A DNA stretch of 42,225 nucleotides, from NCBI GenBank assembly GCA_949948775.1, contig CATLHC010000020.1, positions 1 through 42,225 on the forward strand. The letters are read 5' to 3'. This document shows positions 9,135 to 17,277 of this stretch, in pieces. A program made the position numbers and the translations under genes. The notes beneath the pieces are model-generated. The model searched no databases, was not told the DNA's origin, and saw nothing but the letters and a program-made list of their open reading frames with translations. Source of the DNA: an uncultured Oscillospiraceae bacterium. Lineage in GTDB: Bacteria; Bacillota; Clostridia; Oscillospirales; Oscillospiraceae. Every line of letters starts with the position of its first letter. The first letter of the stretch is position 1.

Positions 9135-9902
9135 TCAGCAGGTCGCCCCGCCGTCAATGACAAAGTCCTGTCCCGTGACGAACCGGGCGGCGTCCGAGGC
9201 CAGATAGAGGGTGCAATATCCGATATCCTCTACAGTACCTAGCAGATCTAAAGGCGACTCCCCTCGGAAGCGGGCCTCCAGCTCGGGGTGCTCCTGGACG
9301 CCGGCGGTCATCTCGGTGAGGATAAAGCCCGGATAGATCGTGTTGACCCGGACCCCTTCATTTCCCAGCCGCTTGGCCAGCGTTCGGGACATACTTTTGA
9401 CCGCTCCTTTCGCGGCGGAGTAGACGATGGGGCCGGAAGCCCGCAGCGCCGCCAGGGAGGCGATATTGATGATGGAGCCCACGTCGTTTTTCGCGCATTC
9501 CGGCCAGGCGTATTTGATCGCCATGAACGTGCTGTCCAAATCCACCGCCATGGTTTCCCGATAGTTCTCGGTGGAGAACTCCTCCTCCAATGCCCCGTGA
9601 ACACCCCGGCCACCGGCACTGTTCACCAGAATGTCCAGCCGCCCGTACTGCTCTACGCAGGCGTTCACCATGGCCTGGCAATTGGATTCGTCCGTCAAGT
9701 CAGCAGAGAAACAGGTACACACGCCGCCCGCGGCCTCGATCTCCGCCTTTACCTCCTCCAGCTTGCCCATCCGGCGGCCCACGACCATGACATGGGCCCC
9801 GGCCTCCGCCAGGATCTTGGCACAGCCCCTTCCAATGCCGGAACCTCCTCCGGTGATCAACGCCGCGCGGCCTGTCAGAGCGAACGCATTTTGAATGCCC
9901 AT
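9135..9902 (-). CDS. SDR family oxidoreductase
   Basis: A 255-residue classical short-chain dehydrogenase/reductase. The cofactor motif TGGGSGIGRG is near residue 17, NSAGG follows, and the catalytic SLAALRAS...YSAAK supplies Ser, Tyr and Lys. The C-terminal FVIDGGATC is standard. VVGRR after strand 2 suggests NADP(H), since an Arg occurs where NAD-specific enzymes carry Asp. Its ATG overlaps the stop codon of the VOC gene (TGATG), so the pair is translationally coupled. Probable role: oxidising or reducing a sugar hydroxyl or keto group in the glycoside pathway. Substrate not identifiable. Confidence 0.9.
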   Translation of the reverse strand: MGIQNAFALTGRAALITGGGSGIGRGCAKILAEAGAHVMVVGRRMGKLEEVKAEIEAAGGVCTCFSADLTDESNCQAMVNACVEQYGRLDILVNSAGGRGVHGALEEEFSTENYRETMAVDLDSTFMAIKYAWPECAKNDVGSIINIASLAALRASGPIVYSAAKGAVKSMSRTLAKRLGNEGVRVNTIYPGFILTEMTAGVQEHPELEARFRGESPLDLLGTVEDIGYCTLYLASDAARFVTGQDFVIDGGATC

Positions 9903-10372
9903 CAGCCCTTCACCTTCACTCTCGGCACCTCGCCCTGGTGCAGCTCGATCATCACATCATCCGGCCCCCGGAAATAGGTGAATTTGAAGCCGGGGATACG
10001 GCTGCTCTCCACCACGGGGTTCATCAGCTTGTAGCCCAGAGCCTGAATCTTTTCCACTGTCTCGTCTATGTCGCGCACCTTCAGCATGAAGTGCATGGAA
10101 CCCAGATCGTTGTGGTTCATGGGCGGGCAGGGTTTGGCGGACGGGTCCACATACTGGTGGATCTCCAGGTCCACTCCGCCCTCCCCGTGGAGCATCAGTA
10201 CGTTCATGAGCTGGTTCTCCACGCCCGAAAGCCCCCGCGCGGGCTGGAGCTGGTTGCGAGCCTCAAAGACCACCTCCATCCCCAAGGTGTCTACGAAAAG
10301 CCGAAGGCACTCGTCGATATCGCTCACAAGAATACCCACCTGGAACACACCGCTTGTCAAACTGTTCTTCAT
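9902..10372 (-). CDS. VOC family (glyoxalase/dioxygenase fold) protein
   Basis: A 156-residue vicinal-oxygen-chelate protein with the two beta-alpha-beta-beta-beta modules: VGILVSDIDECLRLF at the start and MHFMLKVRDIDE in the second half. Candidate metal ligands are the His of SMHFML and the Glu of IELHQG. The usual first His is replaced by Gln (FQVGILV), so metal binding may be altered. GAGGGAG lies 7 nt before the ATG at 10372; an upstream start at 10420 is rejected because it would overlap the GH2 gene. VOC proteins with SDR partners occur in gut clusters acting on modified sugars. Function here is inference. Confidence 0.85.
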   Translation of the reverse strand: MKNSLTSGVFQVGILVSDIDECLRLFVDTLGMEVVFEARNQLQPARGLSGVENQLMNVLMLHGEGGVDLEIHQYVDPSAKPCPPMNHNDLGSMHFMLKVRDIDETVEKIQALGYKLMNPVVESSRIPGFKFTYFRGPDDVMIELHQGEVPRVKVKG

Positions 10373-10391
10373 AATCTGCTCCCTCGCGGTC

Positions 10392-12593
10392 TTATGCTTT
10401 TGGGATGGCCTGGAGCGCACGATTTAGCTCCACGATCTCCTCGCCGCTGATCGCTTTGCCCGCCTGCTTCAACATCCCTTCAAATTTCATACCCCGGAGC
10501 ATTTTTTGCAGGTTGGCGTTGTTTGCGGTGCTTTTTGCCACATCCCCGCGGCTGGAACGGACACGGGTCATGATGCCCTGCACCAGTTTTCCGGCTTCCG
10601 GGTGGTCTAATAGTTCGCCCATGGTATCCTGGATGGAATAGCAGTCGGCCTTGAAGCTCTCCTTGTCGAACCAGTTGACCACATCGCCCTTCTGGATAAA
10701 GCTGTACGCCGGGTCAGGCTGATCCGCCTTTCGGATGGAGATGACGTCCCTGCACGTTCCCGCCACGGCCTCGATCTGATGCCCTCCGGAGATCGGCACC
10801 CGGAACGTAAAGACCCGGGAGCCGGTCTTTGTCTCAAATGGCTTGCCGTCCACCAGCAAAGTGACCTGGCTCTGGTTGGAGTAGGCCTTCACCTCCGTCT
10901 CCGCCTCCGGGCGGTTCACATACCGCCGTCCGCACAGGTGGACGAAGGGCTCGGTCTTGTTCCAGGCGGCTTTATAGAGGTAGAAGGCGTCCTTTTTCAG
11001 CTTCCGGTCCATGGTGACCAGCCCCTTTTGATTGATGCCGTGCTTCCCCCCCTCGTCCCGGCCGTCGGCGGCAAAATCGAACAGGTTCCAGACCTGGGTG
11101 GACCACAGCCAGGGCCGCCGGTCGATGCAGTTCAGGATGTGCTCATGGTACAGGCACTGGTAGCCCTCGGTATAATCGCCTTTCTCCGGGTGGGCATCCT
11201 GGAATTGCGGATTGGCATCCGCGCCGTACTCGGAAAAGCCGATGGGCCGGTCCGGGAACTTCTCATGGTACTCGTCGAAAAAGCTGTCGTTCTGCTCCAG
11301 ATCGCCCAGATACCAGCCGAAGTACAGGTTATAGCTGCCCAGATCGGCGATGGGGATGACGGGGCTTTCCATCTCCAGCATGAAGGCGTGGGCCATGGTG
11401 GTGGGCCGGGTGGGGTCCATGGCGTGGCACAGCTCGTTGAGCTGGCGGTGGTTGTCCATCAGGTCCTCCGTCACCTGGCCGCTAGCGGTGATCTCGTTGC
11501 TCAATCCCCAGCAGACGATGGAGGGGTGGTTATAGCACTGGGCCACCAGCTCTCGCATCTGATCCAGGGTGTTCTGCCGCCCATTGGGCATATGCAGGGT
11601 GATGTAGGGGATCTCCGCCCAGACGATGAGGCCGTACTCGTCGCACAGATTGTAAAACTCCTGGGCATGCTGGTAGTGGGCCAGCCGGAGGGTGGTGGCC
11701 CCCAGCTCCCGGACGATGTCCATGTCCTCCCGGTGCTCTTTAATCGTGAGGGCATTGCCCAGCCCCTCCCGATCCTGGTGGCGGGAGACGCCCCGGAGGG
11801 GATATTCCCGGCCATTGAGCTGGAAGCCTTTTTCCGGGTCAATGACAAAACTGCGGCAGCCGAAGCGGGCGGAGAGCTCATCCCCGCTGCTGAGCCTCGC
11901 CTGGGCAGTGTAGAGGTAGGGATCATCTACGCCATCCCACAGGTGGACATCCTCAATGGTGAACTCCACCTGAGCGCGGCCGTCCGCCGATGGGGCCATT
12001 TTCGTCTCGCCGTTCACGGTGATGGCCACTGTTCCTCCGTTCTGCCAGGTCTCCACGGTGACGCGGGCGGTGTTCTTCTCCATATCCACCACAGGCGTGA
12101 TTTTGATCCCCGGCGTGCCATCCTTGCACAGCTCAAAATGGACGGACGGGACAAGGATCAGGTTTACCTCTCGGTAGAGCCCGCCGTAGAAGGTGAAATC
12201 CGCTTTCTGGGGATAGACCCGGTCGTTCTCGCTGTTGTCCACCGTGACAAACAACAGGTTCTCCTCCTGGAGCGCCTCGGTGATATCCACCCGGAAGGTG
12301 GAATATCCGCCCTCGTGATGGGCCAGATGCCTGCCGTTGACATACACATCGGCGGTCATGGCGGCGCCCAAAAGCTCCAAAACTGCCCGGCCATCCTGCT
12401 CCAGTTCCGGACGGGCAAAGCTCTTGCAGTACATAGCCGTCCCCCGCCAATAGTCGTTACCACCATCCTGACCATCTACAGCGTTCCAGGTATGGGGCAG
12501 GGTGACAGTCTCCCACCCTTGAGGCATCTCTACAGGGAAAACGGAGGTTTTGGCAAACCGCCACCCGTCATTCCAGGAAATTATTTTGCGCAT
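10392..12593 (-). CDS. glycoside hydrolase family 2 (beta-galactosidase/beta-glucuronidase type)
   Basis: A 733-residue cytosolic GH2 enzyme: a sugar-binding jelly-roll (residues ~1-170), an immunoglobulin-like domain, and a TIM barrel. The acid/base Glu is in WGLSNEIT and the nucleophile Glu in GFSEYGAD, the usual GH2 pair. The barrel starts with REYPLRGVSRHQD. A GH2 C-terminal Ig domain is followed by an unusual ~100-residue helical tail (GELLDHPEAGKLVQGIM onward) that I do not recognise as part of the core fold. No signal peptide is seen, which fits hydrolysis after uptake by the neighbouring symporter. ATG at 12593 is preceded by AGGAGC. Specificity (galactoside, glucuronide or other) cannot be assigned. 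Confidence 0.92.
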   Translation of the reverse strand: MRKIISWNDGWRFAKTSVFPVEMPQGWETVTLPHTWNAVDGQDGGNDYWRGTAMYCKSFARPELEQDGRAVLELLGAAMTADVYVNGRHLAHHEGGYSTFRVDITEALQEENLLFVTVDNSENDRVYPQKADFTFYGGLYREVNLILVPSVHFELCKDGTPGIKITPVVDMEKNTARVTVETWQNGGTVAITVNGETKMAPSADGRAQVEFTIEDVHLWDGVDDPYLYTAQARLSSGDELSARFGCRSFVIDPEKGFQLNGREYPLRGVSRHQDREGLGNALTIKEHREDMDIVRELGATTLRLAHYQHAQEFYNLCDEYGLIVWAEIPYITLHMPNGRQNTLDQMRELVAQCYNHPSIVCWGLSNEITASGQVTEDLMDNHRQLNELCHAMDPTRPTTMAHAFMLEMESPVIPIADLGSYNLYFGWYLGDLEQNDSFFDEYHEKFPDRPIGFSEYGADANPQFQDAHPEKGDYTEGYQCLYHEHILNCIDRRPWLWSTQVWNLFDFAADGRDEGGKHGINQKGLVTMDRKLKKDAFYLYKAAWNKTEPFVHLCGRRYVNRPEAETEVKAYSNQSQVTLLVDGKPFETKTGSRVFTFRVPISGGHQIEAVAGTCRDVISIRKADQPDPAYSFIQKGDVVNWFDKESFKADCYSIQDTMGELLDHPEAGKLVQGIMTRVRSSRGDVAKSTANNANLQKMLRGMKFEGMLKQAGKAISGEEIVELNRALQAIPKA

Positions 12594-12627
12594 TGTATCT
12601 TGCTCCTTTCTGATGGGTATATGGGAG

Positions 12628-12661
12628 CAGGCTCCTGGACCAGCGCAGGTCCAGGAGCCTG
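12628..12661 (-). terminator. intercistronic hairpin between symporter and GH2 genes
   Basis: A perfect 13-bp stem (CAGGCTCCTGGAC and its complement) with an 8-base loop lies in the 85-bp gap between the symporter stop codon and the GH2 ribosome site. It lacks a U-tract on the minus strand. It could attenuate transcription or stabilise the upstream mRNA so that transporter and enzyme are made at different levels. Confidence 0.5.
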
Positions 12662-12678
12662 TTCCAACTGCGGAGGGG

Positions 12679-14151
12679 TTACTTTCCAGCCTGGAGGGCG
12701 GCATTCTCCGCCCGGCGCTGTTTGTTGGCCGCCTGGACCTCAGCCATCTTTTCAGGAGTCAGCGGATACCATTTCATGGCAATGATGGAGGCCACCCATC
12801 CAATCAACATCATGCCCAGCCACATGAGCATGGTGACCCAGAACACGGTGGGAGTGGCCGGGTCGCCGGGCTGAGGAGCGGTAGCAGTGTAGCCCATGAT
12901 TGCCAGAAACGCCGCCATGAGAAGGTCGCCCACAGCTTTTACGATCTTGCCGGACATGGTGATGGTGGCCACCACCAGGCCGGGCATATATTTGCCGGTC
13001 AGGTAGAACTCATAGTCGGCCACGTCCTGGTACATGGTGACCACACAGGCGCTGGTAGTGGATTTGGCCGCGGAGAGCAGGGCATACAAAATCACAAAGA
13101 TGGCGGTGGGCAGGATACTCACGCTGACGGACTTGTAAGCGCCGGTGAGCATGAAGATGAAGAGCAGTCCCACGACCACGCAGGCCAGCTTGGTGAACTG
13201 TAAATACGCCTTGCCCGCGCCCATCCGCCTGGCCAGGCCGGTGATGAAAAAGATGAGAACGATAGAGGTAATGGTGGTATAAATGCTGATGCTGCCGGAA
13301 AACTCGTAGTTGCCGATGAGGATGCCGAACAGCAGGGTGGTCACAACGGATGCGGAAGCCACCTCGTTGGCCATCTTGTCGGTGGCGTCGGAAATCACAC
13401 AGGTCAAAAATGCCGAATTGTGTTTGAACATTTTGACCATATCCACTAGGTTGATCTTCACACCGGGGCGGTAGTTGGCGGCGATGTTGTCGTGAGTGTC
13501 CGCCTCAGAGATGGCGATGCAGGCCAGAACGATGAACACTGTGGCAACAATGGTGGCGGTAAGGCCGAACTCCTGGAGAAGTTCGAAGCTGATTTTTCCA
13601 TATTTGGGGAAAAGGATTTTAGAGCGGTAGATGGACAGGAGCATTGCGATGACCATGGTGTAAATCTGGGTGCAACGGCCGATCAAGGGACGCTGTTTGG
13701 GATTGTTCGTGATTATGTTGGAGGCGATGTTCTTGCCCTGGTTCATGATGGTCCGGCCGAGGTAATAGCCAAAGTAGCAGATGATCCAACCAACAACACC
13801 AGTTCCCGGCAGGATGAACAACGCGCCAAGGGTGGAGATGGCGGTGACCAGCAAGCCGGTCACCATAATAGGACGGGCTGCGCCAAAGGGGGTATTGATC
13901 TTTGGTACGATAACGGCAATGATGGGGTCGGTCACAGCGTCCCAGATCTGGGCTGCCGAGGCGACAGAAGCCGCCACAGCCATGGCCAGCCCAAAGCCGC
14001 CGTTGGCGATATAGGAATGCATAACGAACACCATCATGAACAGGTTGCCGGTAGCGGGCAGCAGGCTGTACAGCATGATCCGCCACAACTTGGTGTCCAT
14101 ATAGACCTTTTCGCTCTGCGCGGGCTGGGTGGCGTTTTTCTCTTCGCTCAT
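12679..14151 (-). CDS. GPH-family glycoside:cation symporter (MFS)
   Basis: A 490-residue integral membrane transporter of the glycoside-pentoside-hexuronide:cation symporter family (MelB/GusB/YicJ type), with about 12 hydrophobic helices. The first, LLPATGNLFMMVFVM, follows a short polar N-terminus. The loop between helices 2 and 3 has the family feature WDAVTDPIIAV. It imports a glycoside with Na+ or H+. It is the first gene of the right-hand catabolic group and feeds the cytosolic GH2. ATG at 14151 follows AAGGAG by ~10 nt; a TTG at 14172 is less likely. Confidence 0.9.
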   Translation of the reverse strand: MSEEKNATQPAQSEKVYMDTKLWRIMLYSLLPATGNLFMMVFVMHSYIANGGFGLAMAVAASVASAAQIWDAVTDPIIAVIVPKINTPFGAARPIMVTGLLVTAISTLGALFILPGTGVVGWIICYFGYYLGRTIMNQGKNIASNIITNNPKQRPLIGRCTQIYTMVIAMLLSIYRSKILFPKYGKISFELLQEFGLTATIVATVFIVLACIAISEADTHDNIAANYRPGVKINLVDMVKMFKHNSAFLTCVISDATDKMANEVASASVVTTLLFGILIGNYEFSGSISIYTTITSIVLIFFITGLARRMGAGKAYLQFTKLACVVVGLLFIFMLTGAYKSVSVSILPTAIFVILYALLSAAKSTTSACVVTMYQDVADYEFYLTGKYMPGLVVATITMSGKIVKAVGDLLMAAFLAIMGYTATAPQPGDPATPTVFWVTMLMWLGMMLIGWVASIIAMKWYPLTPEKMAEVQAANKQRRAENAALQAGK

Positions 14152-14360
14152 AGTCTCTTTTCTCCTTTTCAATATTACAGCGGTAAAGATTCATCCTGAT
14201 TCGAGCGACAGGCGCCGTCACGCTTCTGAATACAGAACCCGATGTGCCGCTGCACCACGATCGAAGGTGATATATGAATTATGACAAAGGAGAAAGGATT
14301 TGGATATTTTCAATTTCGTTTTTTTATCTTTTCTTTTGCTTTGTTATTCTTTGTCAGCTA

Positions 14361-14389
14361 ATTATACGTTAAAAAAGCCAATTTGTATA
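14361..14389 (-). promoter_or_regulatory. promoter for symporter/GH2 group; rest of 14152-14484 without gene
   Basis: On the minus strand, TATACA (14384-14389) and TATAAT (14361-14366) are separated by 17 bp. That leaves a leader of about 200 nt before the symporter. The remaining 333-bp gap between genes is AT-rich on its right half and shows no credible coding region or strong hairpin. Confidence 0.55.
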
Positions 14390-14484
14390 TATTGTTTTTT
14401 TGGCAACTGTGGTTTTCTTCAAGCAGAGTGCTCCGTTACCGTTACTGCCTAATAAGCAATTCATTTCATATACACATGGCATCA

Positions 14485-15006
14485 TCAGGTGATCAATCCG
14501 GTATCTGGATGAATCAGCGTGATATGCCTTCCTTTTTCCTCCGCATACCGCACCGTCTGTCCCGTTCCGCTTCTCAGTTTTTTGTCATTGTCATACACTG
14601 CTATCAGGCAGTCCGCATGGTCTACCAGGTAGTGGTTTCTTTTATAATAGCTCTCTGGGCCGGTATCAGTGCCGATGGTGATGCATTCGGCGCAATGCTC
14701 CCGCAGAAAGGCCATCCGCTTTTTGCTTCGCTCATCCCACCGTGCGTCATGGCCCAAATGAGGCAGCACGATAACCAATTCAATATCGCTGTACTCAGGC
14801 CGCTCTTTCAACTTCAGAAGGATCTCCCCGCTCCACATATCCACACCCAGGGCTCCACCCACCAGAAACCGGCGGACGCCTTGCTCATAGAGTAGGATAA
14901 ACTGATCGTGCAGGCGCTTTTTCAGCCGTTTGCACCCAGCATAGTTTTCGTTGTACTTAAATTTGAACCGTGTCGGCCGGTGGCCGGTAATAGCACAGGT
15001 TTTCAT
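14485..15006 (-). CDS. SLOG-family protein (DUF1273/YpsA-like)
   Basis: A 173-residue Rossmann-like SLOG-fold protein. It opens with the typical CAITGHRPTRFKFKYNE, followed by FLVGGALGVDMWSGE and a C-terminal LIAVYDNDKKLRSGTGQT segment. SLOG proteins bind nucleotides or nucleotide-derived ligands; YpsA affects cell division in Bacillus, and many homologues ride on mobile elements. The start at 15006 has GGAGGTG 9 nt upstream. It is divergent from an XRE repressor across a shared promoter with direct repeats, so it is probably held off by that repressor. Biochemical role unknown. Confidence 0.85.
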   Translation of the reverse strand: MKTCAITGHRPTRFKFKYNENYAGCKRLKKRLHDQFILLYEQGVRRFLVGGALGVDMWSGEILLKLKERPEYSDIELVIVLPHLGHDARWDERSKKRMAFLREHCAECITIGTDTGPESYYKRNHYLVDHADCLIAVYDNDKKLRSGTGQTVRYAEEKGRHITLIHPDTGLIT

Positions 15007-15039
15007 GATAGTGGACACCTCCAAGAAGTTATTACTCAC

Positions 15040-15118
15040 ATTATAATGCTAAAGATTATATAATTCAACTTACATCCCTTAATAATCCATGCTAAAGCAG
15101 ATAGACTAGAGCTATAAC
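15040..15118. promoter_or_regulatory. divergent promoters with 43-bp-spaced direct repeats
   Basis: The minus-strand promoter of the SLOG gene is TTGAAT (15063-15068), 17 bp, TATAAT (15040-15045). A rightward -10, TATAAC, lies at 15113-15118. The 9-bp direct repeat ATGCTAAAG occurs at 15046-15054, in the spacer of the left promoter, and again at 15089-15097, at the -35 position of the right promoter. The spacing of 43 bp is about four helical turns, as expected for cooperative repressor binding. Confidence 0.55.
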
Positions 15119-15136
15119 ATGGAAAGAGGGCTGGGC

Positions 15137-15475
15137 ATGGACATTACGCTACAGGAAGTTGGGAAACGGCTTTACGAGCGGCGCAAGCAGCTGCGTATGA
15201 CCCAGGAGGAATTGGCGGAACGGGTCGGCATCACCGCCCAAACCATTTCCACTGCTGAGCTGGGTAAGAAGGCCATGCGGGCGGACACCATCATCCGGGT
15301 GTGCGGCGCACTGGATATCAGCGCGGACTATCTGCTCTTTGGGTATGTCTCCACCCAGGACCTCTCCATCCTCTCCCAGAAGGTTTCCCAGCTGACCCCG
15401 GAGCAATACCGGCACCTGGAGGACGCGATAGACAGCTTTGTAGCCATTGCGTTGGAACGCGAAAAAAAGACATAG
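15137..15475 (+). CDS. XRE-family helix-turn-helix regulator
   Basis: A 112-residue Cro/C1-type repressor. The HTH spans about residues 10-60: RLYERRKQLRMTQEELAE, VGITAQTIST as the recognition helix, then the ISADYLLFG signature. The C-terminal 40 residues (SQKVSQLTPEQYRHLEDAI) look like a helical dimerisation arm. The ATG at 15137 has AGAGGG upstream. The ATG at 15119 would fall at or before the predicted transcript start. It probably controls itself and the divergent SLOG gene. Confidence 0.88.
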   Translation: MDITLQEVGKRLYERRKQLRMTQEELAERVGITAQTISTAELGKKAMRADTIIRVCGALDISADYLLFGYVSTQDLSILSQKVSQLTPEQYRHLEDAIDSFVAIALEREKKT

Positions 15476-15498
15476 CGGCAGTCCGCTATGTCTTTTTT
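15463..15498. terminator. bidirectional intrinsic terminator
   Basis: A 16-bp perfect stem, AAAAAAGACATAGCGG with its complement, has loop CAGT and runs into T-rich sequence on both strands. It overlaps the last codons of the XRE gene and ends transcription from it and from the convergent GPR gene. Confidence 0.85.
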
Positions 15499-15523
15499 AT
15501 GCCTTTCACGCTCCGGCCCATTT

Positions 15524-16294
15524 CTATATGACGCCGCTCAAAAGGAGCCCTATGTACCTCCGACAACTCTTGTAATCCAATTCCGGGTAGGCGATTTGAG
15601 TGATAGCACAAGCAATAATGAACGAAGCGATGCTGATCGCGTCCGCCACTTGGACTGGGGCCAGAAGAAGCCCTTTCTTTCCAGCTCCATCATCGGACGG
15701 GGCTGCCACGCTGATCGCCGTGGGCACGGCCACGGCGATCACCGGGACGCCGATTGTGGCTTGACACAGGCGCGCGGTTTTGCCATGGCTTTCTATCCCG
15801 CTGTCCGTCAGATGAATGGCAGCGCACAGCCTTTGCTCATCCTTGGTGGTGCTGGAATCCACGGCTACCACACAAGCGGCGCCCATCGCGGAAACCACGC
15901 CGGAAACAATGGTTTCCGTGGCCAGGTTGGTCAGGGCGCTGGTCCCGGGGCAGACCACGGCGATTTTCTCAAAATTGGACCGCTCAGCAAAGATGTCATA
16001 CATATGGGGCTGGAACCTTTTGGCCGTCTCGGGGCCCAAACTATCGGACGGCATGTCTGGGTTGCCCATCCCGCAAACGCATATGGGTTTTCCAAAATAG
16101 GACTCCAGCAGCGGCCTTAGCTGGTCCACGAGGCAGGCGCACATGTCCTCAAAATCCACCAGATGGGTCAGCGACCCCGTTTCCAGGGTGATGTACCGCC
16201 CCCGCGTCCGGTTCAGGTTCTTCATGTCCTGCTCTGTCTCCACCTGGACTTGGGTGACGGGTATCCCATGGGACACAAATTCTTTTGCCTGCAC
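15524..16294 (-). CDS. gpr: GPR-like spore protease (germination endopeptidase family)
   Basis: A 256-residue member of the GPR aspartic endopeptidase family, which degrades small acid-soluble spore proteins on germination. The two conserved acidic sites are present: GMGNPDMPSDSLGP and VVAVDSSTTKDE, matching the regions of the catalytic Asp residues in Bacillus GPR. So is PGTSALTNLATE. It is shorter than usual GPR (roughly 300-370 residues) and lacks the common N-terminal RTDLA propeptide-type start, so zymogen control may be absent. It starts with GTG preceded by GGAGGTGAGGGG and lies 4 bp after the 280-residue unknown gene. Its place on a mobile-looking segment with repressor control suggests an accessory paralogue rather than the housekeeping gpr. 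Confidence 0.8.
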   Translation of the reverse strand: MQAKEFVSHGIPVTQVQVETEQDMKNLNRTRGRYITLETGSLTHLVDFEDMCACLVDQLRPLLESYFGKPICVCGMGNPDMPSDSLGPETAKRFQPHMYDIFAERSNFEKIAVVCPGTSALTNLATETIVSGVVSAMGAACVVAVDSSTTKDEQRLCAAIHLTDSGIESHGKTARLCQATIGVPVIAVAVPTAISVAAPSDDGAGKKGLLLAPVQVADAISIASFIIACAITQIAYPELDYKSCRRYIGLLLSGVI

Positions 16295-16298
16295 CCCC

Positions 16299-17141
16299 TC
16301 ACCTCCAGAAACCGATGTAGTCCGTCCCGGCCTCCGGGTCCATGGCGATCATGTATTCCGGCGAGCCCTCCAGCTCCCGGTCCTCCGACCCCAGCGCATA
16401 TAGGAGCAGGCCATGGGCGTCGTGAAGCCCGGCCTGCTCCTGTGCGTTGTAGCCCAGGGCATATCCAGGCTGATACCTCCAGATAGCGTTCATGAGTTCC
16501 GGCTTGCGGATCAGGCCGGCGTCGATCAGCTCTGAGCGGGTGCGCAGCAGTTCCCAGACGGCGACACAGGCGGTTTCTTTCGAGAAATATAGATACCCCA
16601 TCTCGCCCTCTATCGCCAGCCTTTGCCCCAGCTCCGACAGCCCTTCCGACAGCTCTCCATCCCAAATCGGATTGCACACAGCCATAACCTCCAGGCACTG
16701 CTCTGTCTCGATCCAGTACACGCCGTTGTCCAACGGACGGTGCCGGAGGGTACGGCCCCAAGGGGTGAGAAAGGGTACAGGGTAGGCCCCGAAATAGTCC
16801 GGGCGGCGCTCCATGCCAAACAGGGCGGCATCAAGCAGGGTGGTACCTTTCGGCGGGGGTAAGCCGTGGAGCGTCAAATATTTCAGCAATTCGTACCTTA
16901 CCGCCGTGTGAGCCCCATCCTCTGAGTCCAGCAGATATGTCAGGACAGGTGCACTCTGGAGCGGCCTGCCCATGGCCCGCGCCTCTTGTGAAATGGGGGC
17001 GTCCTCCAGCACGATGTAATATTCCTCGGCGTTTGCGGTATCCAGCAGGACGGCGAGGTAATAGACGCCGGGGCATTCCTCCTCCCAGCGGTATATCTCG
17101 CCCAGTTCGCAGGCCAGCAGGTCCAGCAGATCACTATCCAT
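16299..17141 (-). CDS. unknown protein, 280 aa, paired with GPR-like protease
   Basis: I do not recognise this 280-residue, acidic, soluble protein. It has no signal peptide or membrane segment. Visible features are many aromatic and acidic residues, an EYYIVLEDAPISQEARAMGR stretch near residue 40, KGTTLLDAALFGMERRPDYF near residue 100 and a C-terminus ending TDYIGFWR. It is the first gene of a two-gene operon with the GPR-like protease (4-bp gap) and is transcribed from a promoter covered by two palindromic operators. It may be a regulator, substrate or partner of the protease. No closer claim is possible. Confidence 0.75.
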   Translation of the reverse strand: MDSDLLDLLACELGEIYRWEEECPGVYYLAVLLDTANAEEYYIVLEDAPISQEARAMGRPLQSAPVLTYLLDSEDGAHTAVRYELLKYLTLHGLPPPKGTTLLDAALFGMERRPDYFGAYPVPFLTPWGRTLRHRPLDNGVYWIETEQCLEVMAVCNPIWDGELSEGLSELGQRLAIEGEMGYLYFSKETACVAVWELLRTRSELIDAGLIRKPELMNAIWRYQPGYALGYNAQEQAGLHDAHGLLLYALGSEDRELEGSPEYMIAMDPEAGTDYIGFWR

Positions 17142-17160
17142 TTTGATCTTCCTTCCATAA

Positions 17161-17219
17161 ATTACCTATTTATAGGTAATTTAGCACAACTAAATTTCGA
17201 AGTCAACCTATATATAGGT
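17161..17219. promoter_or_regulatory. two palindromic operators over divergent promoters
   Basis: Two palindromes share the core ACCTATNNATAGGT. One at 17161-17180 has 9-bp arms (ATTACCTAT/ATAGGTAAT). The other at 17206-17219 is a perfect 14-mer. Their centres are 42 bp apart, about four helical turns. The minus-strand promoter TTGACT (17201-17206), 17 bp, TAAATT (17178-17183) lies between and over them. A rightward extended -10, TGTTATGAT, is at 17238-17245. This is the likely target of the adjacent XRE repressor. Confidence 0.75.
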
Positions 17220-17277
17220 AACTTCTGAAAATTCTCTGTTATGATGGGTAAAAATGACAAGAGCGGAGAAGTTTCAG

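Noticed and set aside
10779-12785. A 668-codon plus-strand open frame
   Set aside because: Antisense shadow of the GH2 gene; low-complexity composition and no motif.
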